Part shown: one piece after another, positions 29,304-38,133 of the stretch
Layout: each line of letters starts with the position of its first letter
Numbering within the stretch: the first letter of the stretch is position 1
The notes under the pieces: generated by a model
Seen by the model: only the letters and a program-made list of their open reading frames with translations
Database searches by the model: none
Told to the model about the DNA's origin: nothing
Made by a program: the position numbers and the translations under genes
From: Sphingomonas sp. HMP9
GTDB taxonomy: Bacteria > Pseudomonadota > Alphaproteobacteria > Sphingomonadales > Sphingomonadaceae
Assembly (NCBI RefSeq): GCF_013374115.1
Contig: NZ_AP022673.1
Location: 310,001-374,000 of the forward strand
Reading direction: 5' to 3'
Length of the DNA stretch: 64,000 bases

Positions 29304-31916
29304 TCAGAACTTCACGGATGCCTCGGCACCGAAGGTCCGCGGCGCGTTGAAGTTGCCGTAGTCGCCCAGCACGTTGTTGATATTGCCCGCGGTTGCGGTG
29401 CCCGACGTCGGTGCGCCCGGCAGGCTGTTCGACGGATCGCGGCGGAACACATACTGCTTGTCGAACATGTTGCGCACCCAGGCCGAGATGGTCAGCATAT
29501 TGGTGCCGCTCACCCGGATATTGGCCAGCGCGACGCGGCCATTGGCGATGAACGCCGCATCGTTCTTGGTCGCGAACTGGTCGAAAGTCTGCGTGGCCTG
29601 CGAGTAGTTGCCGTCCAGATGGAACTTCAGGTCGAGGTCGCCGAGCGGCATCGTGTAGTCGATCGCGCCGTTCGCGGCGTTGCGCGGCGTGAAGACGATG
29701 AAGAAGTTCTGGTACACGCCGGTCGACGCGATCAGCACCGGCGGGATCTTGGTGTAGGTATAGGCATAGCCCGCGGTCAGCGTCAGGCCGTCGACCGGCT
29801 GCACGGTCAGGTCGGCCTCGATCCCGCGGATCTTGGTGATGCCGGGCGCATTGATCGTCACGAGATTGTTGAAGTTGCTCCCGTTGAACGGCTGGATCGA
29901 GCTGATGTCGACCTGGCTGTTCTTGCGGTCCATGATGTAGCCGGCGAGGTTCAGGCGCGCGCGGTGATCCCAGAAATCGGATTTCATGCCGATCTCGTAC
30001 GACTTCACGTCCTCGGGGTTGAACGTCTGGTAGTTGGCGGTGCGCGAGCTGGCACCGCCCGCGCGGTAGCCGGTCGCGTATTTCGCATAGACATGAAGCG
30101 TGTCGCTCACGTCATATGCCAGCGTCGCCATCGGGTTGAACCGGTTCCAGCTCTTGTCGAGCGGCGCGTAGCCTGCCGCCGTCGCGGCCGCGGTATTGGT
30201 GTCGTAATTGACGTTGCGCGAATAATGCAGGACGCCCTGCTTGTCGTCGTGGGTGTAGCGACCGCCGACCGTCAGATGCAGCGCGTCGGTCGCGTTCATC
30301 GTCACCTGGCCGTACGCCGAATAGCTCTTCGACCGGACTTCGGATGCGCGATCGATCGAGCGGCACTCCGGCTGCGATCCGGCGGGCTGGGGAACGCCGG
30401 TTGCGTTCGCAATGTAGGTGCAAGGGTCGACGATCGTGTAGGACAAGCCGTTCGCACCGATATCGGGCTGGCCGTCCGCGCCGTTGGCGCCCGTCGTGTT
30501 GTTGACGAGATCCTGGTTCCAGCGGTTCGAGTTCGGCGTCGCCGCGTCGTCGCTGACATGCTCTTGGAAGTAATACAGGCCACCGACATAGTCGAACCGG
30601 CCGACCGTACCGACCGCCTGGAACTCCTGGCTGAACTGGCTCTGGTGCAGGTCGGCGAGGCTGTACCGGCTGAAATAGCCCGAATTGTTCGGGTTAGCCG
30701 CGGTCGGGTTGAGCACGCTCAGCACGGGTACGCGGTGCGCGCCGCCGCTATTGTCCCACTGCGTCGAGCTGACGCCGCGCCATGCGGTGATCGAGCGCAG
30801 TTCGATCTCGGGCGACACGTTCCAGCGGATGTTGGAGGTATAGCCGTGCGTCTTGTCGATGCTCGGCTGCTGCGGCACGCCGATGTCGGCCATTTTCATG
30901 CGGCTGTCGCCATTGACGACGACTTGTCCGGGCACCGGCTTGACGGTGCCGGTCAGCGTGGTGAAGTTGGTGCCCGGCAGGTAGCAGGCCGACGCCGCAG
31001 CCTGTGTGCCGGCGACGCAGGCGTTCGGATTGGCGTTCAGCAACTGGCTGTAGAACGGGCTGTTCGCGTCGTAGCCGTTATCGTAGCTGAAGTCGGCGGT
31101 CATGCCCTCGACGGGCTTGATCCGCGCGGTCGCCTTGAAACCGCGACGGTCGAAATAGTTGAAGCCGGTCTGGCCGACGAGCGGGTTCTTGGTGGTCGCG
31201 CCCTGATACTGGACGACGCCATCGAGCTTCAGCGAGACGCCGTACGTCTCGGGCAGGTCGAGGCGGATCGCGCCGTTATAGCCGCCGTAATTGGCGATGC
31301 CCGCGGTCGCGCTGCCGCCCCATTTGCCGGTCGGTGCCTTTGTGACGATGCTCAGCGCGCCGCCCTCGGTGTTGCGGCCGAACAGGGTGCCTTGCGGACC
31401 CTTCAGGACTTCGATCCGGTCGACGTCGAACAGCGCTGCGTTCAGCCCGTGCTGGCGACCGAGATAGACGCCGTCGATATAGATGCCGACGCCCTGCTCA
31501 CGTGCGGGCTGGTTGGCGTCGAGCGGGACGATGCCGCGGATGCCGACCGTCAGCGCGGACTGGCGCGCCTCGAAGGTCGCGACGCGCAAGGACGGGACCG
31601 CGCCGTCGGCGAGGTCGTACAGGCTCTGGACGTGGCGATCGGTCAGCGCCTGGCTCGTGAGCACGTTGATCGCGATCGGCGTCTTCTGCAGGTTCGTCTC
31701 GCGCTTGGTCGCGGTGACGACGATCTCGCCGAGACCGGTTTGACCGGCGGCAGGCTCTGCATCCGTTGCCGGCTGGGGATCGGTCGGAGCCGCCGTAACA
31801 GGCGCCGTATCCTTGGCGGCGGTCGGCGTAGGTGCTGCGAACGCTGGCGTCGCGATCGCGACCGTCAGGGCGGCGCCGGCCAGCAGCCGCAAGCGCAGGC
31901 TTGCTGAATTCAACAT
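29304..31916 (-). CDS. TonB-dependent outer-membrane receptor
   Basis: An 870-residue receptor. It has a signal peptide ending ATPAFAA, a Pro/Ala/Thr-rich stretch, then a TonB-box/plug start (GEIVVTATKRETNLQKTPIA) and plug motif VEVLKGPQGTLFGRNTEGG. The rest is a beta-barrel ending in an aromatic-type C-terminus (FGAEASVKF). The ATG at 31916 follows AGGGAAA; a longer frame exists upstream but lacks a signal. Ligand unknown: receptors of this general class in sphingomonads import siderophores, vitamins or plant-derived carbohydrates. No transport or degradation genes are adjacent on its strand. Confidence 0.93.
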   Translation of the reverse strand: MLNSASLRLRLLAGAALTVAIATPAFAAPTPTAAKDTAPVTAAPTDPQPATDAEPAAGQTGLGEIVVTATKRETNLQKTPIAINVLTSQALTDRHVQSLYDLADGAVPSLRVATFEARQSALTVGIRGIVPLDANQPAREQGVGIYIDGVYLGRQHGLNAALFDVDRIEVLKGPQGTLFGRNTEGGALSIVTKAPTGKWGGSATAGIANYGGYNGAIRLDLPETYGVSLKLDGVVQYQGATTKNPLVGQTGFNYFDRRGFKATARIKPVEGMTADFSYDNGYDANSPFYSQLLNANPNACVAGTQAAASACYLPGTNFTTLTGTVKPVPGQVVVNGDSRMKMADIGVPQQPSIDKTHGYTSNIRWNVSPEIELRSITAWRGVSSTQWDNSGGAHRVPVLSVLNPTAANPNNSGYFSRYSLADLHQSQFSQEFQAVGTVGRFDYVGGLYYFQEHVSDDAATPNSNRWNQDLVNNTTGANGADGQPDIGANGLSYTIVDPCTYIANATGVPQPAGSQPECRSIDRASEVRSKSYSAYGQVTMNATDALHLTVGGRYTHDDKQGVLHYSRNVNYDTNTAAATAAGYAPLDKSWNRFNPMATLAYDVSDTLHVYAKYATGYRAGGASSRTANYQTFNPEDVKSYEIGMKSDFWDHRARLNLAGYIMDRKNSQVDISSIQPFNGSNFNNLVTINAPGITKIRGIEADLTVQPVDGLTLTAGYAYTYTKIPPVLIASTGVYQNFFIVFTPRNAANGAIDYTMPLGDLDLKFHLDGNYSQATQTFDQFATKNDAAFIANGRVALANIRVSGTNMLTISAWVRNMFDKQYVFRRDPSNSLPGAPTSGTATAGNINNVLGDYGNFNAPRTFGAEASVKF

Positions 31917-32078
31917 CGAGAGTTTCCCTTTTTCGGCAGTCTTTGCCTTGAAGGGCGCGATAGGCGGCGGTCGTGGCACGTCCGTTACGAATATAAGAAT
32001 CGCGTGTCCGGCGATTTTAACGTTGGTTTAATGTAGATTTATCCCCTCGGGCGCGCGAACCCGTCGCAGATGACGGCG

Positions 32079-32096
32079 CTGTCACAGGCCTGTCAT
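32079..32096 (+). promoter_or_regulatory. Pho box (PhoB operator) before the receptor-phytase operon
   Basis: CTGTCAC and CTGTCAT are separated by four bases, giving two 7-bp PhoB half-sites on an 11-bp period, as in the classical Pho box. A -10-like TAACGT (32104) follows at the distance expected when the Pho box replaces the -35. It lies 84 bp before the receptor ATG, and the operon encodes a phytase, making phosphate-starvation control likely. Confidence 0.78.
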
Positions 32097-32179
32097 GCAA
32101 AAGTAACGTCGCTGCCATGCACGGCGGTTACCGCGCCTCCAAGCCGGCTGAAGAAGTCGGGACCACCCGGGGGAATATC

Positions 32180-35100
32180 ATGAAATCGAACCTGTCGACC
32201 CGCGTTCGCGGTCGCGTCCTTGCGCATGCGCTGCTTACCGGCTGTGCGCTGACCTCGCTGACCGCAACCAGCGCTCATGCCGGCGCCAACGCCGCGACCC
32301 CGGCCGGCGCACCGCGGGCTGCGGGCTCGATCGTCGGTACCGTGTCGCAGGCCGGCAGTGGCGAGTATCTCGACGGGGCGTCGGTCTCGATCCCGGCGCT
32401 GGACCTGTCGACGGTCGTCGATCGGACGGGACGGTTCGCGTTGCTCGGCGTTCCCGCGGGCACGCACGACGTCGTGATCCGCTATGTCGGCTTCCCCGAT
32501 ACGCGCCGGGCCGTGACGGTCGCCGATGCTGCCGTGACGCTCGACGTGGCGATGACGGTCGACGCCGGCGCGAACGCAGGCGAGGGCGACGAGATCGTCG
32601 TTTCCGGCTCGCGGCCGATCGCGGAATCCGAAGCCGCCGCGCTGCAGATCCAGCGGACCAGCCCCTCGCTCGTCTCGGTCATCGCCTCCGATTCGATCGG
32701 ACGCCTGCCCGACCAGAACGTCGCGCAGGCCGTCAGCCGTCTCCCCGGCGTCGGCGTCCAGCGCGACCAGGGCCAGGCGCGCTACATCACGCTTCGCGGC
32801 GCGCCGATCAACTGGACCACGCTGTCGATCGACGGCATCAACGTCGTCAGCCCCGAAGGCCGCGACGCCCGCTTCGATTCCATCCCCTCGGCGATCGCGT
32901 CGCAGATCATCGTGCGCAAGGCCGTCACCCCGGACATGACCGGCGAGACGATCGCCGGCAACGTCGACATCATCACGCGCTCGGCATTCGATTATCCAGG
33001 CATGAAGGTGCAGGCCAAGGGCGGCCTCGGCCATGTCGAACTCGGCAAGAAGACCGAATATGAGGGCTCGCTCGTCATCTCCGACCGGATCGACACCGGG
33101 ATCGGCGAGTTCGGTATCGTCTCGTCCGCCAGCCTGTATCGCCGCGGCATGGTCACCGACAATTTCGAGACCGATTTCGAGGCGGTCGACCGCGATCTCC
33201 GCCCCGGCTTCGAGACCCGCAAATGGGCACGCGAGACGGAGAACAAGCTGTACCGCCTGACACGGAAGAACTACTCGCTGTCGACCCGGCTCGACTGGCG
33301 CCCGGCGCCTGGCCACAAGCTGTTCGCCGAGACGATCTACTCGGCGTTCCAGGACGACGAACAGCGCAACAACTACATCTTCGATCTCGACGATCAGCAG
33401 TCGCGCACGCCCAATGGCACTGCCGCCTGCACGCTCAACGCGCGGCCTGCGACGGGCACGACCGGCTATGCCGATGTCTGCACGGGCAACACGCCGCTGC
33501 TCGGCACGGTCTACGGGATCGATCTCAATTCGAACTTCACCGTGCGCAAATACAAGCAGTCGGTGTTCACCAACACGATTGGCGGCGATCACGAACTGGG
33601 CGCCTGGAACGTGAAGTGGCGCGGCAATTTCACGCGCTCGATCGATGACCGCTCGCAGCCTGCACAGCTGAACTATGACAGCCCCTCGTTCGGCACCAAC
33701 GGCGCGAATGCCGCCAACCGCCTGACCGTCGGTTACGATTTCACCGACCCGCAGCTTGCCAAGGTCCAGTTGTTCCGGACGATCCGCAACGCCGACGGCA
33801 CCTTCTCGCGCGGCGCGCAGGTGACGTCGATCGAGGACTTCCCGCGCACGCTGTCGCGACTGCGGTCGCTGAAGGCGAAGGACGTGACCGAAGCCTATAC
33901 CGCCAAGCTCGACATCAGCCGCGAGGCCGCGGTGTTCGGCGCGCAGACGGTGTTCGCGGTCGGGCTCCGCTACGACGATCGCACCAAGACCGCGAACGAG
34001 TATCTGCTCGACCTGAGCACACCCGCGCAGTTCGCCGCGGCCGGCATCGCGACGGGGTACGCCGCGATCGCCAAGCCGGGCGGGTTCCAGGGGGAGATCC
34101 CGCTCGGCTACACCTTCCAGTATTTCGATCGGGACAAGATCCTGGCGCTGGTCGAGCAGGCCAAGGCGGTCAGCCCCTTCGTGTCCACAGACGCCAATTT
34201 CTATGATGTCGGCGAGAAGGTCTATTCCGCCTATGCGATGGCGACGACGACCACCAACTGGGGCAGCATCATCGGTGGCGCCCGCATCGAGCATATCCGC
34301 AACGACGCCAGTGCGTTCTCGTCGCTCGGCCTGATCGACGTGAAGTCGAGCCAGACTCTCGTGTATCCGAGCCTCCACCTGAACTGGGACGTCAACGACC
34401 GCATGAAGGCGCGCCTGTCGTTCAACACCGGCGCCGCGCGGCCGGATTACGATCAGCTGCGCCCCAATCTGAGCTTCAACGACGCGAACGCGACCATCTC
34501 GGGCGGCAATCCCGACGCGAAGCCCGAAAAGGCCAAGGGCGTCGATCTCTACGTCGAATATTACACGATGCCACGCGGCTTCCTGTCGATCGGCGCGTAT
34601 TACAAGGACGTCACCGATGTCCTGTTCGACTCGACCCGCACCTATGGCCAGACGACCCTGAACACCCCCGGCGTCGATCGGTCCGGGTATGTCTACTCGA
34701 CCATCATCAACGGCGGCAAAGGCTATATCATGGGGATCGAGGGCGCGATCCAGCAGCAGCTCGACCCCTTCACCGCAGACCTCGGCCTGCCCGAATGGAT
34801 GGGCGGGTTCGGCGTCCAGCTCAACGCGACGATCAACAAGAGCCGCGCCGATACGCCGGCAACGGGCGCGATCCCGTCGCGCAAGGTGCCGCTGCCCGGC
34901 GCATCGGATGCGATCTACAACCTGATCGCCTATTACGAAAAATACGGGTTCTCCGCCCGCGTGTCCTACCAGAACCGATCGGCGTGGCTCGATGCGATCG
35001 GTGCGGTCGACACGATCGGTGGCGTAGTCCGCGGCGTCGACGGCGGCGATTTCTACTGGGCCAAGGACAACGAGCTCGACGCGTCGGTCCGCTATGCGAT

Positions 35101-35242
35101 CAACGGCAATGTCGAGATCTACGGGGATTTCGCCAATCTGCTGAACGGCCCGGGGCGTCGCTACGTCGGATCGTCCGCGTACACGATCGAGCATGAGACG
35201 TTCGGCCGGCGCTACACGGGCGGCGTGCGGGTGACGTTCTGA
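32180..35242 (+). CDS. TonB-dependent receptor linked to phytase
   Basis: A 1,020-residue receptor. After the signal peptide (MKSNLSTRVRG to ATSAHA) comes a carboxypeptidase-regulatory-like beta domain (IVGTVSQAGSGEYLDGASVS, RYVGFPDTRR; residues about 45-125), then a plug with DEIVVSGSRPIAESEAAAL and LPDQNVAQAVSRLPGVGVQR. The C-terminus FGRRYTGGVRVTF has the terminal Phe of barrels. Receptors of this subgroup often pair with hydrolases. It overlaps the phytase gene by one base, so uptake of phytate, its breakdown products or a metal-phytate complex is a sensible inference. ATG at 32180 follows GGGGGAA. Confidence 0.93.
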   Translation: MKSNLSTRVRGRVLAHALLTGCALTSLTATSAHAGANAATPAGAPRAAGSIVGTVSQAGSGEYLDGASVSIPALDLSTVVDRTGRFALLGVPAGTHDVVIRYVGFPDTRRAVTVADAAVTLDVAMTVDAGANAGEGDEIVVSGSRPIAESEAAALQIQRTSPSLVSVIASDSIGRLPDQNVAQAVSRLPGVGVQRDQGQARYITLRGAPINWTTLSIDGINVVSPEGRDARFDSIPSAIASQIIVRKAVTPDMTGETIAGNVDIITRSAFDYPGMKVQAKGGLGHVELGKKTEYEGSLVISDRIDTGIGEFGIVSSASLYRRGMVTDNFETDFEAVDRDLRPGFETRKWARETENKLYRLTRKNYSLSTRLDWRPAPGHKLFAETIYSAFQDDEQRNNYIFDLDDQQSRTPNGTAACTLNARPATGTTGYADVCTGNTPLLGTVYGIDLNSNFTVRKYKQSVFTNTIGGDHELGAWNVKWRGNFTRSIDDRSQPAQLNYDSPSFGTNGANAANRLTVGYDFTDPQLAKVQLFRTIRNADGTFSRGAQVTSIEDFPRTLSRLRSLKAKDVTEAYTAKLDISREAAVFGAQTVFAVGLRYDDRTKTANEYLLDLSTPAQFAAAGIATGYAAIAKPGGFQGEIPLGYTFQYFDRDKILALVEQAKAVSPFVSTDANFYDVGEKVYSAYAMATTTTNWGSIIGGARIEHIRNDASAFSSLGLIDVKSSQTLVYPSLHLNWDVNDRMKARLSFNTGAARPDYDQLRPNLSFNDANATISGGNPDAKPEKAKGVDLYVEYYTMPRGFLSIGAYYKDVTDVLFDSTRTYGQTTLNTPGVDRSGYVYSTIINGGKGYIMGIEGAIQQQLDPFTADLGLPEWMGGFGVQLNATINKSRADTPATGAIPSRKVPLPGASDAIYNLIAYYEKYGFSARVSYQNRSAWLDAIGAVDTIGGVVRGVDGGDFYWAKDNELDASVRYAINGNVEIYGDFANLLNGPGRRYVGSSAYTIEHETFGRRYTGGVRVTF

Positions 35243-36264
35243 TGCGCATGCTGCCCTTCGCCGCGTTGCTGCTCGCGGGATGTGCGACGACCTCGACCCC
35301 GGTGGCGGTCGACGCACCGATCGTCGCGGCGACGGCAGAGACCGATCCGGTCGACACCGTCGCCGATGCCGCGGACGATCCCGCGATCTGGCGGAACGTC
35401 TCCGATCCGGCGAAGAGCCTGGTCATCGGCACCGACAAGAAGGCCGGCATCCACGTCTACGGCCTGACGGGCAAGCGCCTGAGCTTCACGCCCGCCGAAC
35501 GCCTCAACAATGTCGACCTGCGCGATCTCGGAACGCGCGTGGTCGCCGCGGCCAGCGACCGCGCCGACGTGAACACCGCGCACGTCTCGCTGTTCACGCT
35601 CGACACGGCGGCGGCAAAGCTCGTCCCGCTTGGTCGCTTCCCGGTCGGGCCTGGCGAGGCGTACGGCATGTGCCTGTGGACCCGCGCGCGCGACCACGCA
35701 TTGTTCGGGTTCGTCGTGCTGAAGGACGGCCGCATCGATCAGGTCGCGATCGACCTGTCGGGTGCCTCCCCGAAGGTCACGACGGTCCGCTCGATGAAGC
35801 TTGGCACCCAATCCGAAGGCTGCGTTGTCGACGATCGGACCGGCCAGCTCTATGTCGCCGAGGAAGACGTCGGCCTCTGGCGGTTCGATGCCGACCCGTC
35901 CGCGCCGGCCACCGCCACCGCTATCGGCAAGGTCGACGGGAGGACACTGTTCGCCGATGCCGAGGGGCTCGCCCTCGCACCCTCTGGCAGGAGCGGCGGC
36001 TATCTGATCGTGTCGAGCCAAGGCGACAACGCCTACACGCTCTACCGCCTGCCCGGCATGGCCTATGCAGGCCGCTTCCGGATCGGCGGCGGCGGGATCG
36101 ACGGGACCAGCGATACCGACGGCATCGACCTGATGCTCGGTGATTTCGGGCCGGCCTATCCGCGCGGCCTGTTCGTCGCGCAGGACGGCGACAACGCACC
36201 CGCCACGCAGAACTTCAAATATGTCAGCTGGGACGCGGTCCGAAAAGCGCTCCGGCTGCGATAA
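35242..36264 (+). CDS. 3-phytase (beta-propeller phytase) lipoprotein
   Basis: A 340-residue secreted protein with lipobox LLLAGC at residue 12. The body has the beta-propeller phytase landmarks: DPVDTVADAADDPAIW, IGTDKKAGIHVYGLTGK, RLNNVDLRDLG, EGCVVDDRTGQLYVAEEDVGLW, FADAEGLAL and SDTDGIDLMLGDFGPAYPRGLFVAQDG. The clustered Asp and Glu residues bind calcium. It removes phosphate from inositol hexakisphosphate outside the inner membrane. It is coupled to the TonB receptor gene (TGATG) and sits behind a Pho box, as expected for phosphate scavenging from plant phytate. Confidence 0.95.
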   Translation: MRMLPFAALLLAGCATTSTPVAVDAPIVAATAETDPVDTVADAADDPAIWRNVSDPAKSLVIGTDKKAGIHVYGLTGKRLSFTPAERLNNVDLRDLGTRVVAAASDRADVNTAHVSLFTLDTAAAKLVPLGRFPVGPGEAYGMCLWTRARDHALFGFVVLKDGRIDQVAIDLSGASPKVTTVRSMKLGTQSEGCVVDDRTGQLYVAEEDVGLWRFDADPSAPATATAIGKVDGRTLFADAEGLALAPSGRSGGYLIVSSQGDNAYTLYRLPGMAYAGRFRIGGGGIDGTSDTDGIDLMLGDFGPAYPRGLFVAQDGDNAPATQNFKYVSWDAVRKALRLR

Positions 36265-36267
36265 GCG

Positions 36268-37605
36268 TCAGGGCCGGTCGTCCGCGCAATAGGCGACGAC
36301 CATGGCCCGGATATCGACGCGCGCCTTCAATCGCGCGGCGAGCAGCGCGGTGCCGCTGATCTTGCGCTGGACGAACAGCGTGTCGATCGGGGGCAGGTGC
36401 CAGGTGTCGCGGTCGCGAGCGATCTCGGTGCCCTGTTCGCGGAGCACGCCGACGAACGCCCGATCGCCGAAATCGAACGCGCCGGGCTTGGCGAGCTCGC
36501 CGATGATCACATCGATCATCCGGTCGATGAGCGCACGGTGCTGCAACACGGCCGCCTCGCCGAGGAAGCCCGCGGCGATCGCGGCGTCGCGGACCGCGTC
36601 GCGATCGCCCGCCAGCGCTGCGGTGAGCAGCCGGCGATACCCTTCGCCGGTTTCGGCGGGAAGGGGGCGGGCGGCGCCGAAGTCGAGCAGGACGAGCTTT
36701 TCGGTTTCAGGCTGCCAGCGGTAGTTGGCGAAGTTCGGGTCGGTCTGCATCAGCCGCCAGTCGAACAGTTCGCGCAGCACCAGCGAGACGAGGTCGTGCA
36801 TCACGCGATCGCGGACGTCCTGCGGCGCGGTTTCCAACGTCTCTACCGGAACGCCGGTGACGAAGCTCATCGCGAGGACACGCGGCGTTGTGAGATCCGC
36901 GTAGAGCGTCGGGACGACGAACTGCGGCTGCTCGGCGAGCAGGTCGCCGTAACGCGCGAGCATCTGCGCTTCGCGGAGGTAATCGGCTTCCTCGTGGAGC
37001 TGCTTCTTCGCCTCGTCGAGCAACGGCGCGATATCGAGCGACTTGGGGAGCATGCCCGATACGCGGAGCAGCGTCGCGACGTTGTCCACGTCCGCGTCGA
37101 TGCTCTCCTTCACGCCCGGATACTGGACCTTGATCGCCAGTTCGGTGCCGTCGGGCAGGCGGGCGCGGTGGACCTGACCGATCGAGGCTGCGGCGACTGG
37201 GTGTGCCTGGAAATGTGCGAAGCGGCGGCGCCAGTCCTTGCCCCATTCTGCGGCGAGCACGCGGTCGAGCTGTTGCGGTGGCATGTGGTGCGCGTTGTTG
37301 CGCAACCGCGCGAGGATCGTCGCGAGCTCGGGCGGGAGCATGTCGCCCGCGTCCATCGAGATCATCTGCCCAAGCTTCATCGCCGCGCCGCGGAGGTGGG
37401 AGAGCTGATCGGCAACGCGCGTGGCGTTGGCCGGGGTCAGCAGGAGATCCCCGATCTTGCGCCGCTCGCCGTTTGCGAGACGGCGGGCGCCCTCAGCGAC
37501 GACCCCGCCTGCGACGCCGCCGGCGAGTTTGCCGAAGATGCCGAGGCGGGCAAGGCGGCCGCTCGGGATGGCGCGTCCGGCGCGGTCGCCGCTGTCTTCG
37601 GTCAC
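36268..37605 (-). CDS. UbiB/AarF/ABC1-family atypical protein kinase
   Basis: A 445-residue protein of the UbiB/ADCK family. It has the KxGQ motif (RGAAMKLGQMISMDAGDMLP), the Ala-rich nucleotide loop (VAAASIGQVHRARL), the lysine in ELAIKVQYPGV, EADYLREAQ, and LLDFGAARPL as metal-binding DFG. Such proteins support ubiquinone synthesis or lipid homeostasis by binding ATP, usually without ordinary kinase activity. No long membrane anchor is present at the C-terminus. GTG at 37605 is preferred because AAGGAA lies six bases upstream; ATG at 37683 would add 26 residues and lacks an SD. Confidence 0.88.
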   Translation of the reverse strand: MTEDSGDRAGRAIPSGRLARLGIFGKLAGGVAGGVVAEGARRLANGERRKIGDLLLTPANATRVADQLSHLRGAAMKLGQMISMDAGDMLPPELATILARLRNNAHHMPPQQLDRVLAAEWGKDWRRRFAHFQAHPVAAASIGQVHRARLPDGTELAIKVQYPGVKESIDADVDNVATLLRVSGMLPKSLDIAPLLDEAKKQLHEEADYLREAQMLARYGDLLAEQPQFVVPTLYADLTTPRVLAMSFVTGVPVETLETAPQDVRDRVMHDLVSLVLRELFDWRLMQTDPNFANYRWQPETEKLVLLDFGAARPLPAETGEGYRRLLTAALAGDRDAVRDAAIAAGFLGEAAVLQHRALIDRMIDVIIGELAKPGAFDFGDRAFVGVLREQGTEIARDRDTWHLPPIDTLFVQRKISGTALLAARLKARVDIRAMVVAYCADDRP

Positions 37606-37710
37606 GGATGTTCCTTGGATTTTGGGGAGGACTGTTGGGAAGGATATGGGTTGCGGGTGTGGTCGATCAATCGAACGCGGCATGGGAAGTTAACCGAGGT
37701 CTACGCCCTC

Positions 37711-37767
37711 TTGTTCTCCCGCGAAGGCGGGAGCCCAGACTGGGTCCCCGCCTTCGCGGGGAAACAA
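37711..37767. repeat. Palindromic repeat, family A
   Basis: TTGTTCTCCCGCGAAGGCGG on the left faces CCGCCTTCGCGGGGAAACAA on the right around a CCCAG-A-CTGGG centre. It is the same element as the one inside the amine oxidase gene (59511-59560). Confidence 0.88.
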
Positions 37768-37817
37768 GCTTGGTGAGGGCACTCTGGGCCATGCCTTTGT
37801 GTCATCGCCGACCCCGT

Positions 37818-37913
37818 CGTCATCCCCGCGCAGGCGGGGATCCATAAACTCGATCACTCGCGCTTCGATCGTGCCGTCAGCCAGTATGGGTTCCCGCCTG
37901 CGCGGGAATGACG
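37818..37913. repeat. Palindromic repeat, family A (wide spacing)
   Basis: CGTCATCCCCGCGCAGGCGG faces CCGCCTGCGCGGGAATGACG with about 40 bp between the arms. Each arm also folds on itself. The stretch 37606-38133 contains no gene; it holds this element, the previous one and the glnA terminator. Confidence 0.85.
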
Positions 37914-37995
37914 GGAAGGGCGGTGTTGCTATCGCTTCTCCACATCCGAACTTGCCGGTAAGAAGTGTGAGGGCCTGCTTGGATTGCTTATAAAC

Positions 37996-38032
37996 AAAGA
38001 GGGCGCCCGGATTGCTCCGGACGCCCTCTTTT
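37996..38032 (-). terminator. Intrinsic terminator of glnA
   Basis: On the minus strand a 10-bp stem (AAAGAGGGCG with CGCCCTCTTT) plus an inner CCGG pairing is followed by GTTTATAAG. It lies about 100 bp beyond the glnA stop, after three further hairpins. Confidence 0.82.
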
Positions 38033-38040
38033 CCAGTCAG

Positions 38041-38125
38041 CGACGTGGCGAAGCCACGTCGTCGGTCGTCGCGGTTCGCGACGCCGGCCGACAGCGGCCG
38101 TGCGCTTTCGCGCACCGCTGCCGGC
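38041..38125 (-). other. Structured glnA 3' region with three hairpins
   Basis: Three perfect stems follow one another just after glnA: CGACGTGGC/GCCACGTCG (38041-38061), GTCGCG/CGCGAC (38068-38082) and a long nested hairpin (38083-38125: GCCGG/CCGGC, CAGCG/CGCTG, GTGCGC/GCGCAC). They precede the terminator and would make an unusually structured 3' end. Confidence 0.7.
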
Positions 38126-38133
38126 TCGGCCGC

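Noticed and set aside
29619-31907. 762-codon open frame on the plus strand, antisense to the first TonB receptor
   Set aside because: It is an antisense shadow of a high-GC gene: its translation is Arg/Asp/Val-rich with no domain, while the minus strand encodes a full receptor.
32093-35317. 1,074-codon minus-strand frame opposite the second TonB receptor
   Set aside because: Same reason; the translation has the shadow composition and the plus strand encodes signal peptide, plug and barrel.
37690-38115. 141-codon minus-strand frame between the UbiB-like gene and glnA
   Set aside because: It only translates two palindromic repeats and the glnA terminator region.
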